Shown here piece after piece: positions 54,054 to 62,936 of a DNA stretch of 64,000 nucleotides; the stretch's first letter is position 1, and the number at the start of each line of letters is the position of its first letter. Source of the stretch: Bacillus luti (GTDB lineage Bacteria > Bacillota > Bacilli > Bacillales > Bacillaceae_G); the NCBI RefSeq assembly GCF_001884105.1, contig NZ_MACI01000078.1, forward strand, positions 62,001 through 126,000. The letters are read 5' to 3'. A program made the translations under genes and the position numbers. The notes under the pieces are model-generated. The model was not told the origin of the DNA, made no database searches, and saw only the letters and a program-made list of their open reading frames with translations.

Positions 54054-55265
54054 ATGCAGGCAGCTTCACAAAAAAACACAGTAGAAACACCGACAATATA
54101 CCGAATATTATTTGCGATTAGTTTCGGACACTTTCTAAATGATTCGATGCAAGCAGTTGTACCGGCGCTGTTTCCTATTTTGGAAAAAACAATGAATTTA
54201 TCCTATATGCAAGTGGGATGGATTGCATTTGCGTTAAATATGACGTCATCCATTATGCAGCCGGTTTTTGGTATGTATTCGGATAAGAAGCCATCACCAT
54301 TTTTATTACCGCTCGGTATGTTTTCGAGTATGCTTGGAATGATTGGACTCGCGTTTGCACCGAATTTTATTATTGTTATTATTTCTGTTTTATTTATTGG
54401 ATTAGGTTCCGCAGTCTTTCATCCAGAAGGTGCTCGAGTTGCCTATATGGCAGCAGGTGCAAAACGAGGGTTAGCACAAGCGATTTATCAAGTGGGAGGA
54501 AATACAGGGAATTCTCTGGCTCCTATTTTTACAGCATTAATTTTCGTTCCGCTCGGTCAAATTGGATCTTTAGGTTTTACTGCATTTGCAGCGGTAGGAA
54601 TTGTATTATTAATTTTCGTATCAAATTGGTATAGGAATGAATTAGCAACTGGCGCTGTGAGAAGAAAAAAGAGAGCTGCACTTGAGGCAGAAAATGCGAT
54701 TGTAAGTACACATATTAAATTTGTTATTTTACTTCTTGTTTTTCTTACTTTTGTACGTTCTTGGTACGGTGCTGGTATTGGGAATTTCTATCAATTTTAT
54801 TTAATTGAGCATTATGGTCTATCTATAAAAAATGCCCAGTATTTCGTATTTGCATTTATGATTGCCGGTGTGTTAGGAACTTTCTTTGGTGGTCCACTAG
54901 CAGATCGATTTGGAAAGAAAACAATTATTGTATTTTCAATGCTTGGTTCAGCGCCGCTTGCACTTTTACTACCTCATGTTTCTCTCGTGTGGGTCGTACC
55001 GTTATTTTTATGTATCGGGTTTATTAGTTCAAGTAGTTTTAGTGTAATTGTTGTATACGCGCAAGAGCTTGTACCTGGAAAAGTAGGGATGGTATCTGGA
55101 TTAATTGTAGGGCTTGCGTTTGGACTCGGAGCTTTAGGATCTGTAGTTCTTGGGAAATTGGCGGACATATATAGTCTACAATTCATTATGTTACTATGTA
55201 GTTGTCTACCATTAATTGGACTTACTTCATGGCTATTACCAAATGATAAGAAAACGATAGAATAG
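54054..55265 (+). CDS. fsr: Fosmidomycin resistance-like MFS exporter (Fsr family)
   Basis: 403 residues, 12 helices. The start SFGHFLNDSMQAVVPALFPIL and the GSAVFHPEGARVAYMAAG block are characteristic of Fsr proteins, which export fosmidomycin in E. coli; natural substrates differ. ADRFGKKTIIVFSMLGSAP is the second motif A. GGAAGGAG precedes the ATG. Ten bases before cysteine synthase, so the pair is one operon and the carrier might move a sulfur amino acid or its derivative; that link is an inference. Confidence 0.85.
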   Translation: MQAASQKNTVETPTIYRILFAISFGHFLNDSMQAVVPALFPILEKTMNLSYMQVGWIAFALNMTSSIMQPVFGMYSDKKPSPFLLPLGMFSSMLGMIGLAFAPNFIIVIISVLFIGLGSAVFHPEGARVAYMAAGAKRGLAQAIYQVGGNTGNSLAPIFTALIFVPLGQIGSLGFTAFAAVGIVLLIFVSNWYRNELATGAVRRKKRAALEAENAIVSTHIKFVILLLVFLTFVRSWYGAGIGNFYQFYLIEHYGLSIKNAQYFVFAFMIAGVLGTFFGGPLADRFGKKTIIVFSMLGSAPLALLLPHVSLVWVVPLFLCIGFISSSSFSVIVVYAQELVPGKVGMVSGLIVGLAFGLGALGSVVLGKLADIYSLQFIMLLCSCLPLIGLTSWLLPNDKKTIE

Positions 55266-55275
55266 GGGATGCACT

Positions 55276-56193
55276 ATGAAATTATGTGAAAACGTAACAG
55301 AATTAATAGGAGATACACCTGTTGTCCGATTATCTAAATTTGTTCCAGAAGACGCAGCAGATGTGTATGTGAAATTAGAAATGTTTAATCCGTCACGTAG
55401 TGTGAAAGACCGTGCTGCCTATAATTTACTGCACGTTGCAGAAGAGAATGGTCTTATTAAACCAGGAGATACAATTATTGAGCCAACAAGTGGAAATACA
55501 GGAATAGGCTTAGCGATGAACGCAGCCGCTAAAGGGTATAAAGCGATTTTAATTATGCCAGATAATATGTCAAAAGAGCGTATAAATTTATTGAAAGCAT
55601 ACGGAGCAGAAGTAGTTTTAACACCGGCAGAACAAAGAATGCCAGGAGCAATTGCGAAGGCGTTAGAATTGCAAAAGCAAATTCCAAATAGTTTTATTCC
55701 GCAACAATTTGAAAATCCAGCAAACCCGAATATTCACCGTTATACGACTGCACTTGAAATTTACGAACAAATGGATGGAGAGCTTGATGCTTTTGTTGCA
55801 ACGGCAGGAACTGGTGGAACGATTACAGGGACTGGGGAAACGTTAAAAGAGAAACTACCAAACTTATATATTGCAGTAGTAGAACCAAAAGGATCACCTG
55901 TTTTATCAGGCGGTGTTCCGGGTCCTCATAAACTAGTAGGAACAAGTCCAGGGTTTATCCCGAAAAACTTAAATACAGAAGTGTATAACGAAATTATTCA
56001 AATTGCAGACGAAGAGGCTTTAACGACAATGAGAAACTTAGCTAGACAAGAGGGGTTATTAGTTGGGCCATCTTCAGGGGCGTCTGTTTACGCAGCAATT
56101 ATGATTGCAAAACGATTAGGCGCTGGTAAAAAAGTTTTATGTATTGCACCTGATACAGGTGAACGTTATTTGAGTATGGGATTATTTGAATGA
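55276..56193 (+). CDS. Cysteine synthase family protein (O-acetylserine sulfhydrylase)
   Basis: 305 residues, fold type II PLP enzyme making cysteine from O-acetylserine and sulfide. PLP lysine in NPSRSVKDRAAYN (near residue 44), PTSGNTGIGLA for substrate, and GTGGTITGTGE for PLP phosphate. GTSPGFIPKNL and GPSSGASVYAA are further CysK/CysM features. RSVKDR and length place it near CysK. AGGGGATG lies before the ATG. It may be a CysK paralogue serving a special need, given its carrier neighbour. Confidence 0.93.
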   Translation: MKLCENVTELIGDTPVVRLSKFVPEDAADVYVKLEMFNPSRSVKDRAAYNLLHVAEENGLIKPGDTIIEPTSGNTGIGLAMNAAAKGYKAILIMPDNMSKERINLLKAYGAEVVLTPAEQRMPGAIAKALELQKQIPNSFIPQQFENPANPNIHRYTTALEIYEQMDGELDAFVATAGTGGTITGTGETLKEKLPNLYIAVVEPKGSPVLSGGVPGPHKLVGTSPGFIPKNLNTEVYNEIIQIADEEALTTMRNLARQEGLLVGPSSGASVYAAIMIAKRLGAGKKVLCIAPDTGERYLSMGLFE

Positions 56194-56202
56194 AAATAAT
56201 TG

Positions 56203-56246
56203 AAACAGCTTAATCGTGAAATTGTCACGATTAAGCTGTTTGTTTT
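56203..56246 (+). terminator. Terminator after cysteine synthase gene
   Basis: Perfect 16-bp stem AAACAGCTTAATCGTG and complement, 7-nt loop, T-rich tail. Confidence 0.9.
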
Positions 56247-56266
56247 AGGGTGTAAAGAGGGGGAGA

Positions 56267-56785
56267 ATGACAATGAAACTATTAAAACCAATGCATGAAT
56301 ATAGTGAACAAATTATGGAGTATCGAGAGGCGTTTTTACATGCTGATGAACAACCACATGGCAGTAGTTCTTTACAAAATTTTGATGTACTTGGTGGATG
56401 GTTTGAAAAAGTGAGTATACAAGAAGTAGGAGAAAACTTACAAGCTAATCGAGTACCATCTAGTCAATTTTTAAGTTTTGAAAAAGGGGAACTTATAGGT
56501 TTTGTGAATATTAGACATCGATTAAACGAAGAATTATTGCGGGAAAGTGGTCATATTGGATATAGTGTCCATCCGAATAAACGTCGCCAAGGTTATGCGA
56601 CAAAACAATTAAAACTCGCATTAGGTGAAGCGCAAAAGTTAGGGTTGCAGAGAGTGTTAATAACTTGTGATAAAGTTAATATCGCATCGGCTAAAACGAT
56701 TCAAAAGGTTGGCGGTGTGTTAGAAGATGAAGTGTTTTCTTCTCATACAGGCGAAATTGTTCAGCGTTATTGGATAGAAATATGA
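56267..56785 (+). CDS. GNAT acetyltransferase
   Basis: 172 residues. GNAT motif A is clear: IGYSVHPNKRRQGYATKQLKLAL (core RRQGYA, binding the acetyl-CoA pyrophosphate), followed by VLITCDKVNIASAKTIQKVGGVLE (motif B). AGAGGGGGAG is close to ATG 56267; the Met two codons on is also possible. The protein resembles YhbS/YkwB-type members acting on small molecules; substrate unknown. Confidence 0.9.
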   Translation: MTMKLLKPMHEYSEQIMEYREAFLHADEQPHGSSSLQNFDVLGGWFEKVSIQEVGENLQANRVPSSQFLSFEKGELIGFVNIRHRLNEELLRESGHIGYSVHPNKRRQGYATKQLKLALGEAQKLGLQRVLITCDKVNIASAKTIQKVGGVLEDEVFSSHTGEIVQRYWIEI

Positions 56786-56866
56786 TCTAGTAGGAACTTG
56801 AAAAGGTAATATCGAAATAGATAAATGAAAAAGTAATGATGTACTGCAATTTTAGGGGGAAATGAA

Positions 56867-57691
56867 GTGGGGTTAAAAGAGAAAGCAATAGAAATGTCGG
56901 AGATTTATAGAGGAAATCCGAAAGTGGAGTCTATTATTTTAGCGGGTTCAGTAGCAAGAAAATTAGAAGATGAACATTCAGATATTGAATTACATATTTT
57001 ATGGTCAGAACCACCAGCGGATGAAGATCGTAGGGCTCCTATTAATAGTATTGAAGGGACAGTTTTGTCCTATCATCCTTATGAGGAAGAAGAGTGGTCG
57101 GAAACGTATTTGACGACAGAAGGAATTAAATTGGATATTAGTAATTTTTTAACAGTGACCGTAGAAAATGTTATTTCAGAAGTTGTAGAACGTTATGATA
57201 TAAATTATGAGAAACAATGTATTGTATCATCGGTTCATGATGGTGTTAGTTTGTATGGAGAAGAGAAAGTGAATGAATTAAAAGAGAGAGTTGTAACATA
57301 TCCAGAAGATCTAGCGAAACGGATGATTTCAGAAAATCTTTGGTTAAGCAATCGTTGGCATAATCGAGAGGCTCTTTTAAAACGAAAAGATTGGCTTATG
57401 CTATATGATGTTATTTGTGAAGTGCAAAGAAATATATTTGGGACCTTATTTGGTTTGAATAAAATGTATGTGCATCATCCTGCATTTAAATGGATGCAGT
57501 ATAATGTGGAACGAATGAGTATTAAGCCTGAAAACTTATATGAGCGTATGGCGAATACGTTGATGGAGAAACCGGAGTATAGTGTGCAGGAGTTAGAAAT
57601 GTTAATAAAAGAGGTATTATATTTAGTAGAACACCATGCTCCAGAATTAAATATTGCTGAGCAACAAAAACATATTCAATATGCAAAATAA
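56867..57691 (+). CDS. Nucleotidyltransferase-domain protein
   Basis: 274 residues. GTG start with TAGGGGGAAATGAA upstream. The pol-beta-type nucleotidyltransferase motif is GSVARKLEDEHSDIELHI (near 28-45): GS then D-x-E, with Glu instead of the more common second Asp, so metal binding is still possible. The rest is helical (LWLSNRWHNREALLKRKDWLMLYDVICEVQR), like streptomycin/kanamycin adenylyltransferases. It may modify a small molecule, but drug resistance is not proven. Confidence 0.8.
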   Translation: MGLKEKAIEMSEIYRGNPKVESIILAGSVARKLEDEHSDIELHILWSEPPADEDRRAPINSIEGTVLSYHPYEEEEWSETYLTTEGIKLDISNFLTVTVENVISEVVERYDINYEKQCIVSSVHDGVSLYGEEKVNELKERVVTYPEDLAKRMISENLWLSNRWHNREALLKRKDWLMLYDVICEVQRNIFGTLFGLNKMYVHHPAFKWMQYNVERMSIKPENLYERMANTLMEKPEYSVQELEMLIKEVLYLVEHHAPELNIAEQQKHIQYAK

Positions 57692-57731
57692 AAAGAAGAG
57701 ATGTAACAATGAGTTACATCTCTTCTTTTTA
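57690..57731. terminator. Bidirectional terminator
   Basis: AAAAGAAGAGATGTAAC / GTTACATCTCTTCTTTT around AATGA, between converging genes. Confidence 0.9.
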
Positions 57732-59363
57732 TTTTACTAATTTCCCCAATACAGGTAAACGTTGAATACGATCACCAAGAATATGTGAAGCAAGTCCACT
57801 TGTTAATACGAATAAAAGGTAAACAACCCCTCCTACAGCGCCACATATAAATACAATAAGCAGTGATTCGATATAAGATTGTCCAGGGATTAACCATTTT
57901 AAAATTACTTTTAATGCAATTACAACAGCAGACATCGCCGCTGAGTAAATCGTAATAAGAAATACTGTTTTTGCTGTCTCGCCAATTTTAAATTTCGCAA
58001 ACTTAACGATGCAGTACAACATAATAACATTGGAAACGAGGTATCCAAGAATTGTTCCAAGTACAGCACCATGTCCACCGAATAAATGTAAGAGCGGTGT
58101 GTTCACTAAAACCTTAACGAGAATACCGGCTGAGAATGCAATCATTGTTTTTCTTTGATAATCAATTCCTTGTAATATAGCTGCTGAAACTGTGAAAATT
58201 GCACTTAATATAGCAGAAGGTGCAAATGAAATTAAATATTGTGATCCATCAAGTGCAATTTTAGGATCTACATAAACCATGCGGAATGCATCATAAGCGA
58301 TACTAGCAAGACCGAATGCAGCTGGGATCGTGAAGAATAATAATACTTGGAATATCTTTGAAATTTGTTCTTGTAATTCTGCTAGTTTCCCGCTTGTATA
58401 AGATTTCGTTATAGCCGGAATAATTGTTAACGAGAATCCAGTTGCAAGTGAAGCTGGAATCATAATTAACTTTTGTGCATAGTTCGTTATATAAGCGAAC
58501 ACTGCATTCGCTGTTTCTAACGGCTCTCCCATTGCTCTAAGGACATCAGCTACAGTATATTGATCTACTAATGTATAGAGCGGAATTGCAATACCGACAA
58601 AGACAATTGGGATTGCGTATCGAAGTAATTCTATATAAATATTTTTTAACGGAATATTGGATGCTCTTGATTTTAATTCGCCTTCGGGAGGTTTTAATCG
58701 GTTATATTTTTTCCAGTACATCATTAGAATAGAAACGCTGGCAAGCGCCCCGATAACAGCACCAAACGTAGCAACTGCAACAGAAGAAGCTACTGAACCC
58801 CCTAATAGTTTTGAGACGATAAAACTGCCGACTAAAATGAAAACAACACGCGCAATTTGTTCTACCACTTGAGAAACAGCACTAGGTTTCATATGTTGGA
58901 AACCTTGGAAATAACCACGGGTAACACTCATAGCTGGTACAATAATAAGTGCGAAACTTAATGCTCGCATCGTAAGTGTTACATCGGCAATAAATTGTGG
59001 ATCTGGTGTTTTCGAGCGAATAATAAATTGTGATATATACGGTGCTCCAATAAATAAAATTAAAAATCCTAAAAAGCCCATAAACAACATCAATTTTACG
59101 CTCGAGTTATACAATTTTTTACTTGTACTATAATCACCAAGCGCATTATGTTTTGCAACAAATTTGGAGACGGCAATAGGAATACCAGCTGTTGAAAAGC
59201 TTAATAAAATACCGTACCAAGAGTATGCATATCCATATAAAGCAACCCCTTGCGTTCCAACTAATAATTGAAAAGGGAAGAAGTATATAAATCCTAAAAT
59301 ACGTGAAATCATTGTGGCACCGCTTAATAAAGCAGTTCCTTTTAAAACTTTTGACGTAGACAA
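57729..59363 (-). CDS. Lipid II / polysaccharide flippase (MurJ-SpoVB-like, MVF fold)
   Basis: 544 residues with 14 membrane helices. Start KGTALLSGATMISRILGFIYFFPFQLLVG, with further GYFQGFQHMKPSAVSQVVEQIARV and LATGFSLTIIPAITKSYTSG, typical of the B. subtilis YtgP (MurJ) / SpoVB group of polysaccharide biosynthesis flippases. Such proteins move undecaprenyl-linked sugars across the membrane. Which of the several paralogues in B. cereus this represents cannot be decided here. AGGAGGAAAGAG lies before the ATG. Confidence 0.85.
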   Translation of the reverse strand: MSTSKVLKGTALLSGATMISRILGFIYFFPFQLLVGTQGVALYGYAYSWYGILLSFSTAGIPIAVSKFVAKHNALGDYSTSKKLYNSSVKLMLFMGFLGFLILFIGAPYISQFIIRSKTPDPQFIADVTLTMRALSFALIIVPAMSVTRGYFQGFQHMKPSAVSQVVEQIARVVFILVGSFIVSKLLGGSVASSVAVATFGAVIGALASVSILMMYWKKYNRLKPPEGELKSRASNIPLKNIYIELLRYAIPIVFVGIAIPLYTLVDQYTVADVLRAMGEPLETANAVFAYITNYAQKLIMIPASLATGFSLTIIPAITKSYTSGKLAELQEQISKIFQVLLFFTIPAAFGLASIAYDAFRMVYVDPKIALDGSQYLISFAPSAILSAIFTVSAAILQGIDYQRKTMIAFSAGILVKVLVNTPLLHLFGGHGAVLGTILGYLVSNVIMLYCIVKFAKFKIGETAKTVFLITIYSAAMSAVVIALKVILKWLIPGQSYIESLLIVFICGAVGGVVYLLFVLTSGLASHILGDRIQRLPVLGKLVK

Positions 59364-59528
59364 AACTCTTTCCTCCTACTCACGCTATCTTACATTCATC
59401 GTATACTACTATAAACCTGCTAGAGAAGTTAATACAGTATAAACCATAAATGTTCTAATACTATTCATTTAAAAGTCATATTTTGAATGTTTAAATAGAT
59501 TGTAATACATAAAAATTCAAAATATAAG

Positions 59529-59557
59529 TTGACACTATTTTTAATGTATGATAAAAA
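59529..59557 (+). promoter_or_regulatory. Promoter of symporter T-box leader
   Basis: TTGACA, 17 bases, TAAAAA (weak -10); transcript start expected near 59565. Confidence 0.55.
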
Positions 59558-59564
59558 TGATAGT

Positions 59565-60012
59565 AATCAATTCGGAAAATAATATTTGGGCAATGAAAGG
59601 GTATAGTAGTGAATATCTCCCTATTTCAGAGAGCTGATGGTTGGTGTGAATCAGTATATAGATTATTCATGAAGTTCGTCCTGGAGCATCTTTCATAAAT
59701 CTCACATTGTGAGGAAATGAAAGACGGTAGTTTATACCGTTATCAAATAAAGTGGTGAAGATTGTTTCACAACTAGGGTGGTACCGCGATATTTATCGTC
59801 CCTACGTATTTACGTAGGGACGTTTTTTATTTAGGTCCTAACTTTGTTGTGGCTTCATAACTAGGGTGGTACCGCGATAATTTTATCGTCCCTACGTATT
59901 TGCGTAGGGGCGTTTTTTATTTAGGTCCTAACTTTGTTGTATCTTCATAACTAGGGTGGTACCGCGATATTTTTGTCGTCCCTACGTATTTACGTAGGGG
60001 CGTTTTTTTATT
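59565..60012 (+). promoter_or_regulatory. T-box leader with one stem I and three antiterminator/terminator modules
   Basis: Stem I carries GGTGTGAATCAG and GAAG-TTC-GTCCTGGAG, so by alignment with the asnA leader the specifier is TTC (Phe, 59675-59677). The T-box AGGGTGGTACCGCG occurs three times (from 59774, 59862 and 59952), each followed by CGTCCCTACG...CGTAGGG(A/G)CG and a T6 run. Module periods are 88 and 90 bases. Each module has both the T-box sequence and its own terminator. Confidence 0.9.
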
Positions 60013-60109
60013 ATTAGGGAGGAAGTGAACGTATTAGAAAAGAGTATTGATAGAACAATATAAATACTGAACTGAAACAAAGAAAAAGAGACAGAGAGGA
60101 GATTAACAA

Positions 60110-61447
60110 ATGAATTCACAGCAATGGACATCGAAATTAGGTTTCGTATTAGCTGCAGCAGGTTCAGCAATTGGTCTTGGAGCGATTTGGAAATTCCCAT
60201 ATATGGCCGGCATTGGAGGGGGCGGTGCGTTCTTCCTTATTTTCATCGGTTTCACATTATTAATTGGATTACCGCTATTATTAGCTGAATTCGTTATTGG
60301 AAGAAGCACACAAAAAGAGGCCGTTGATGCGTACAGAGAGATTGCTCCTAAAACGTTATGGCCGTGGTTAGGTAAATTGGGGATTGTAACTTGTTTCATA
60401 TTACTTTCTTTCTACAGCGTTGTAGGAGGTTGGATTTTATTATATTTATGGAATGCAATTACAGGTAGACTATGGGAAGGAAATGGGGCATACGAAGCTA
60501 CGTTTGGTGAAATCATTTCCAATCCGTATTTAGCAGTTGGATCACAGCTATTATTCATCCTTATTACTATTTTTATCGTAAGTAAAGGTGTACAAAATGG
60601 TGTTGAAAAAGTAAATAAATATTTCATGCCAGCATTATTCGTTTTATTCTTTGTATTAATTGTTCGTGCACTTACATTAGACGGTGCTGGAGAAGGAGTT
60701 CGCTTCTTCTTACAACCTGATTTCTCAAATGTAACGTCAGAAATTATTTTATATGCAATGGGGCAATCGTTCTTCTCACTATCAGTTGGTGTAGCAGTAA
60801 TGGTAACGTATAGTTCATACTTACCGAAAGAAGAAAGTTTACCACGTTCGGCATTTTCAATCGTAGCTTTAACGCTTGTTATTACATTACTTGCAGGACT
60901 TGCGATCTTCCCAGTTGTATTCGCATTTGGAATGGAACCATCTCAAGGACCGGGGCTATTATTTATCGTATTGCCAGCTATTTTCAGTAAAATGGCGTTC
61001 GGAAAATTATTCTTCATCGTTTTCTTATTACTATTCTTCTTTGCTACTATTACATCAGCAATTTCGATGTTAGAAATTAGCGTTGCATCTTTAACTGCAA
61101 AAGGTAAAGGGAAACGTGAAAAAATGGCTTTAATCGTTGGATTATTAATCTTCGTTGTTGGGGTACCATCAGCATTATCATTCGGTTTGTTAAGCGATGT
61201 GAAACCATTTGGAAAAACAATTTTTGATTTAGCAGATTATACGGTTAGTAACATACTAATGCCACTTGGCGTATTGCTGGTTTCCATCTTCGTTCCTTTA
61301 AAAATGAAGAAAGATGTATTAATGAAAGAGCTTGGTGTAAGTAAAAATAAAGGCTATAAATTATTCGTATTATGGTTATTCTTACTTCGCTATATTGCAC
61401 CAATTGCAATTATTATCGTATTCCTAAATGTACTTGGAATTATTTAA
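60110..61447 (+). CDS. Sodium-dependent amino acid symporter (NSS/SNF family)
   Basis: 445 residues, 11-12 helices. The TM1 hallmark [28 protein letters not shown] (unwound [14 protein letters not shown]) defines neurotransmitter:sodium symporters; bacterial members include MhsT, TyrT and LeuT, all amino acid carriers. The Phe T-box in front predicts that phenylalanine or an aromatic relative is its substrate. AGAGAGGAG precedes the ATG by about 8 bases. It is a single-gene unit ending at a hairpin. Confidence 0.93.
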   Translation: MNSQQWTSKLGFVLAAAGSAIGLGAIWKFPYMAGIGGGGAFFLIFIGFTLLIGLPLLLAEFVIGRSTQKEAVDAYREIAPKTLWPWLGKLGIVTCFILLSFYSVVGGWILLYLWNAITGRLWEGNGAYEATFGEIISNPYLAVGSQLLFILITIFIVSKGVQNGVEKVNKYFMPALFVLFFVLIVRALTLDGAGEGVRFFLQPDFSNVTSEIILYAMGQSFFSLSVGVAVMVTYSSYLPKEESLPRSAFSIVALTLVITLLAGLAIFPVVFAFGMEPSQGPGLLFIVLPAIFSKMAFGKLFFIVFLLLFFFATITSAISMLEISVASLTAKGKGKREKMALIVGLLIFVVGVPSALSFGLLSDVKPFGKTIFDLADYTVSNILMPLGVLLVSIFVPLKMKKDVLMKELGVSKNKGYKLFVLWLFLLRYIAPIAIIIVFLNVLGII

Positions 61448-61451
61448 TAAG

Positions 61452-61491
61452 AAAGGTAGCGTATCGTGGTATGATACGCTACCTTTTTATT
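61452..61491. terminator. Bidirectional terminator
   Basis: AAAGGTAGCGTATC / GATACGCTACCTTT with a 7-nt loop, between converging genes; T runs on both strands. Confidence 0.9.
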
Positions 61492-62191
61492 TTGCTCTTT
61501 TTTGCAATTCATTTACTGTTACGAACTGATATCCCTTCTTAGATAAAGAGTCTAAAATACCTTCAATGGTCTGTAAATTTTCATTAGATTCATCATACAT
61601 AGAGTGTAATAAAATGATAGAACCTGGTTTTACATTTTTATTAACGTATGCAATCTTATCGGCCGCAGATTTATAAAACGTATCAGGCTCAAGATCCCAT
61701 GTAATCGTTTCGATATTGTTTTTATTTAAATAATAGGGCAGACCAATTAGCTTTTTTCCGTTAGGTGGTCTAAAATCAATTGCGCCTGTAAATCCTGTTT
61801 GGCGGATTAATGAATTCGTTTTTTCTATTTCTTCTTTAATAAAAGATGGTGTTTTAAAAACCATTCTGTTATGAGAGTATGTATGGTTTCCAACTTGGTG
61901 CCCAGATTGTACGATAGCTTTTCCTAACGATAAATTTTTCTCTAATTCATTTCCGATTAAAAAGAAAGTAGCTTTTGCATTGTATTTATCTAGTAGCGGT
62001 AATATTTGTTTTACATTGTTAGTAGGACCATCATCAAAAGTTAAAGCAATCACTTTTTCATTTGTTTCTACGCGATTTGTTAAATCTCCAAATAATTGAA
62101 AGGTCCTGGCATTCATCAATTTGTATGTTCCGAATAATGCTACAGTAATAATGAATAATGTAGCGATTGTAATGATTATTTTCTTTTTCAT
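61487..62191 (-). CDS. Polysaccharide deacetylase (NodB domain), membrane-anchored
   Basis: 234 residues. N-terminal signal/anchor helix (IIITIATLFIITVALFGTY), then NodB motifs: TFDDGP (motif 1, catalytic base Asp), HTYSHN (motif 2; the metal His pair is H-x3-H within GNHTYSHN), RPPNGK (motif 3, RPP-x-G, where many have RPPYG), DLEPDTF (motif 4) and LLHSMYD (motif 5). It should remove N-acetyl groups from cell-wall sugars. B. cereus has many PDA paralogues; this one cannot be named. Confidence 0.92.
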   Translation of the reverse strand: MKKKIIITIATLFIITVALFGTYKLMNARTFQLFGDLTNRVETNEKVIALTFDDGPTNNVKQILPLLDKYNAKATFFLIGNELEKNLSLGKAIVQSGHQVGNHTYSHNRMVFKTPSFIKEEIEKTNSLIRQTGFTGAIDFRPPNGKKLIGLPYYLNKNNIETITWDLEPDTFYKSAADKIAYVNKNVKPGSIILLHSMYDESNENLQTIEGILDSLSKKGYQFVTVNELQKRAK

Positions 62192-62334
62192 AAAGCAACC
62201 TCACTATACTTTTGTATTGGACTAAAAAGTATTATATCAAACTTAGTAGTTTCGTGCGTTAAAAAGGATGTGGATGCAAGTGGAAGGAATTTATCATATA
62301 ATAAAATGTAAAAGGTATATTAGGAGGTGTTTAC

Positions 62335-62418
62335 ATGGCGATTATAATTCAATTGCCGGACACTGCAACGTCTCATGCAAAGCCAAGTATGGAAATGGCG
62401 ATACTTTGCGTGAGGTAG
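62335..62418 (+). CDS. Candidate 27-residue leader peptide
   Basis: ATG with AGGAGGTG 6 bases upstream, the best ribosome binding site in this part of the window, reading MAIIIQLPDTATSHAKPSME and ending MAILCVR. The second half lies in the arm of a long hairpin that precedes the CD3324-like gene. Probably regulatory rather than a working protein. Confidence 0.5.
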   Translation: MAIIIQLPDTATSHAKPSMEMAILCVR

Positions 62419-62474
62419 ACAAGTAATATACAATCGCCTAAATGAGCTCGTATCATTTTTATATTTGGCTTTGC
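62377..62474 (+). promoter_or_regulatory. Long RNA hairpin in leader of CD3324-like gene
   Basis: GCAAAGCCAA (62377) and TTGGCTTTGC (62465) pair, and pairing continues to about 21 bp with three G-U wobbles on the forward RNA. A further CCTTATT / AATAAGG pair (62476, 62499) could cover the AAGGGGCG ribosome binding site of the next gene. Confidence 0.55.
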
Positions 62475-62516
62475 ACCTTATTGAAATGAACCATAAAAAA
62501 TAAGGGGCGAGCAGAA

Positions 62517-62780
62517 ATGAAATACGTAAAAGCTGCGACAGTTTTACCAGAAAGTTTAATTACTGAAATTCAAAAGTATATACAAGGTGAAACAATTTAC
62601 ATTCCAAAACAAGAAACGAAACATTATAAATGGGGTACACGATCAGGCGGAAGAAAACAACTTGATGAAAGAAATAAAGCAATTAAAGAAGCGTTTAAAA
62701 GTGGAATTGCTATTCATCAACTTGCAGAAGAGTATTTTCTTTCTGGAGAAACGATTAAAAAAATTGTGTATTCCAAATGA
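62517..62780 (+). CDS. CD3324-family HTH-like protein
   Basis: 87 residues: MKYVKAATVLPESLITEIQKYIQGE opening, YIPKQE, GTRSGGRKQLDERN and a C-terminal helix-turn-helix (FKSGIAIHQLAEEYFLSGETIKKIVY). The pattern matches the small CD3324 family (Mor/C-repressor-like). Likely a DNA-binding regulator. AAGGGGCGAGC lies about 7 bases before the ATG. Its structured leader suggests regulated translation. Confidence 0.8.
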   Translation: MKYVKAATVLPESLITEIQKYIQGETIYIPKQETKHYKWGTRSGGRKQLDERNKAIKEAFKSGIAIHQLAEEYFLSGETIKKIVYSK

Positions 62781-62784
62781 AAAT

Positions 62785-62827
62785 AAAAGAGTCTAGTTCA
62801 AATGTTATTTTGAACTAGACTCTTTTT
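62785..62827 (+). terminator. Terminator after CD3324-like gene
   Basis: AAAGAGTCTAGTTCAAA and its complement with a short loop, followed by T5. Confidence 0.9.
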
Positions 62828-62936
62828 GCTTTTTATATATTGGATATATTGTGTATGAATGGGAAAGATAATAGAAAAATGTGCCGTTTTTTTACTAAAT
62901 AGAATATTTGAGTGAAAAGCAGAAAGGTGAGCAGCT

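Noticed and set aside
60025-60063. 12-codon ORF starting GTG between the T-box and the symporter
   Set aside because: Only 2 bases separate GGAGG from the start, too close for a normal site, and the T-box already explains the regulation.
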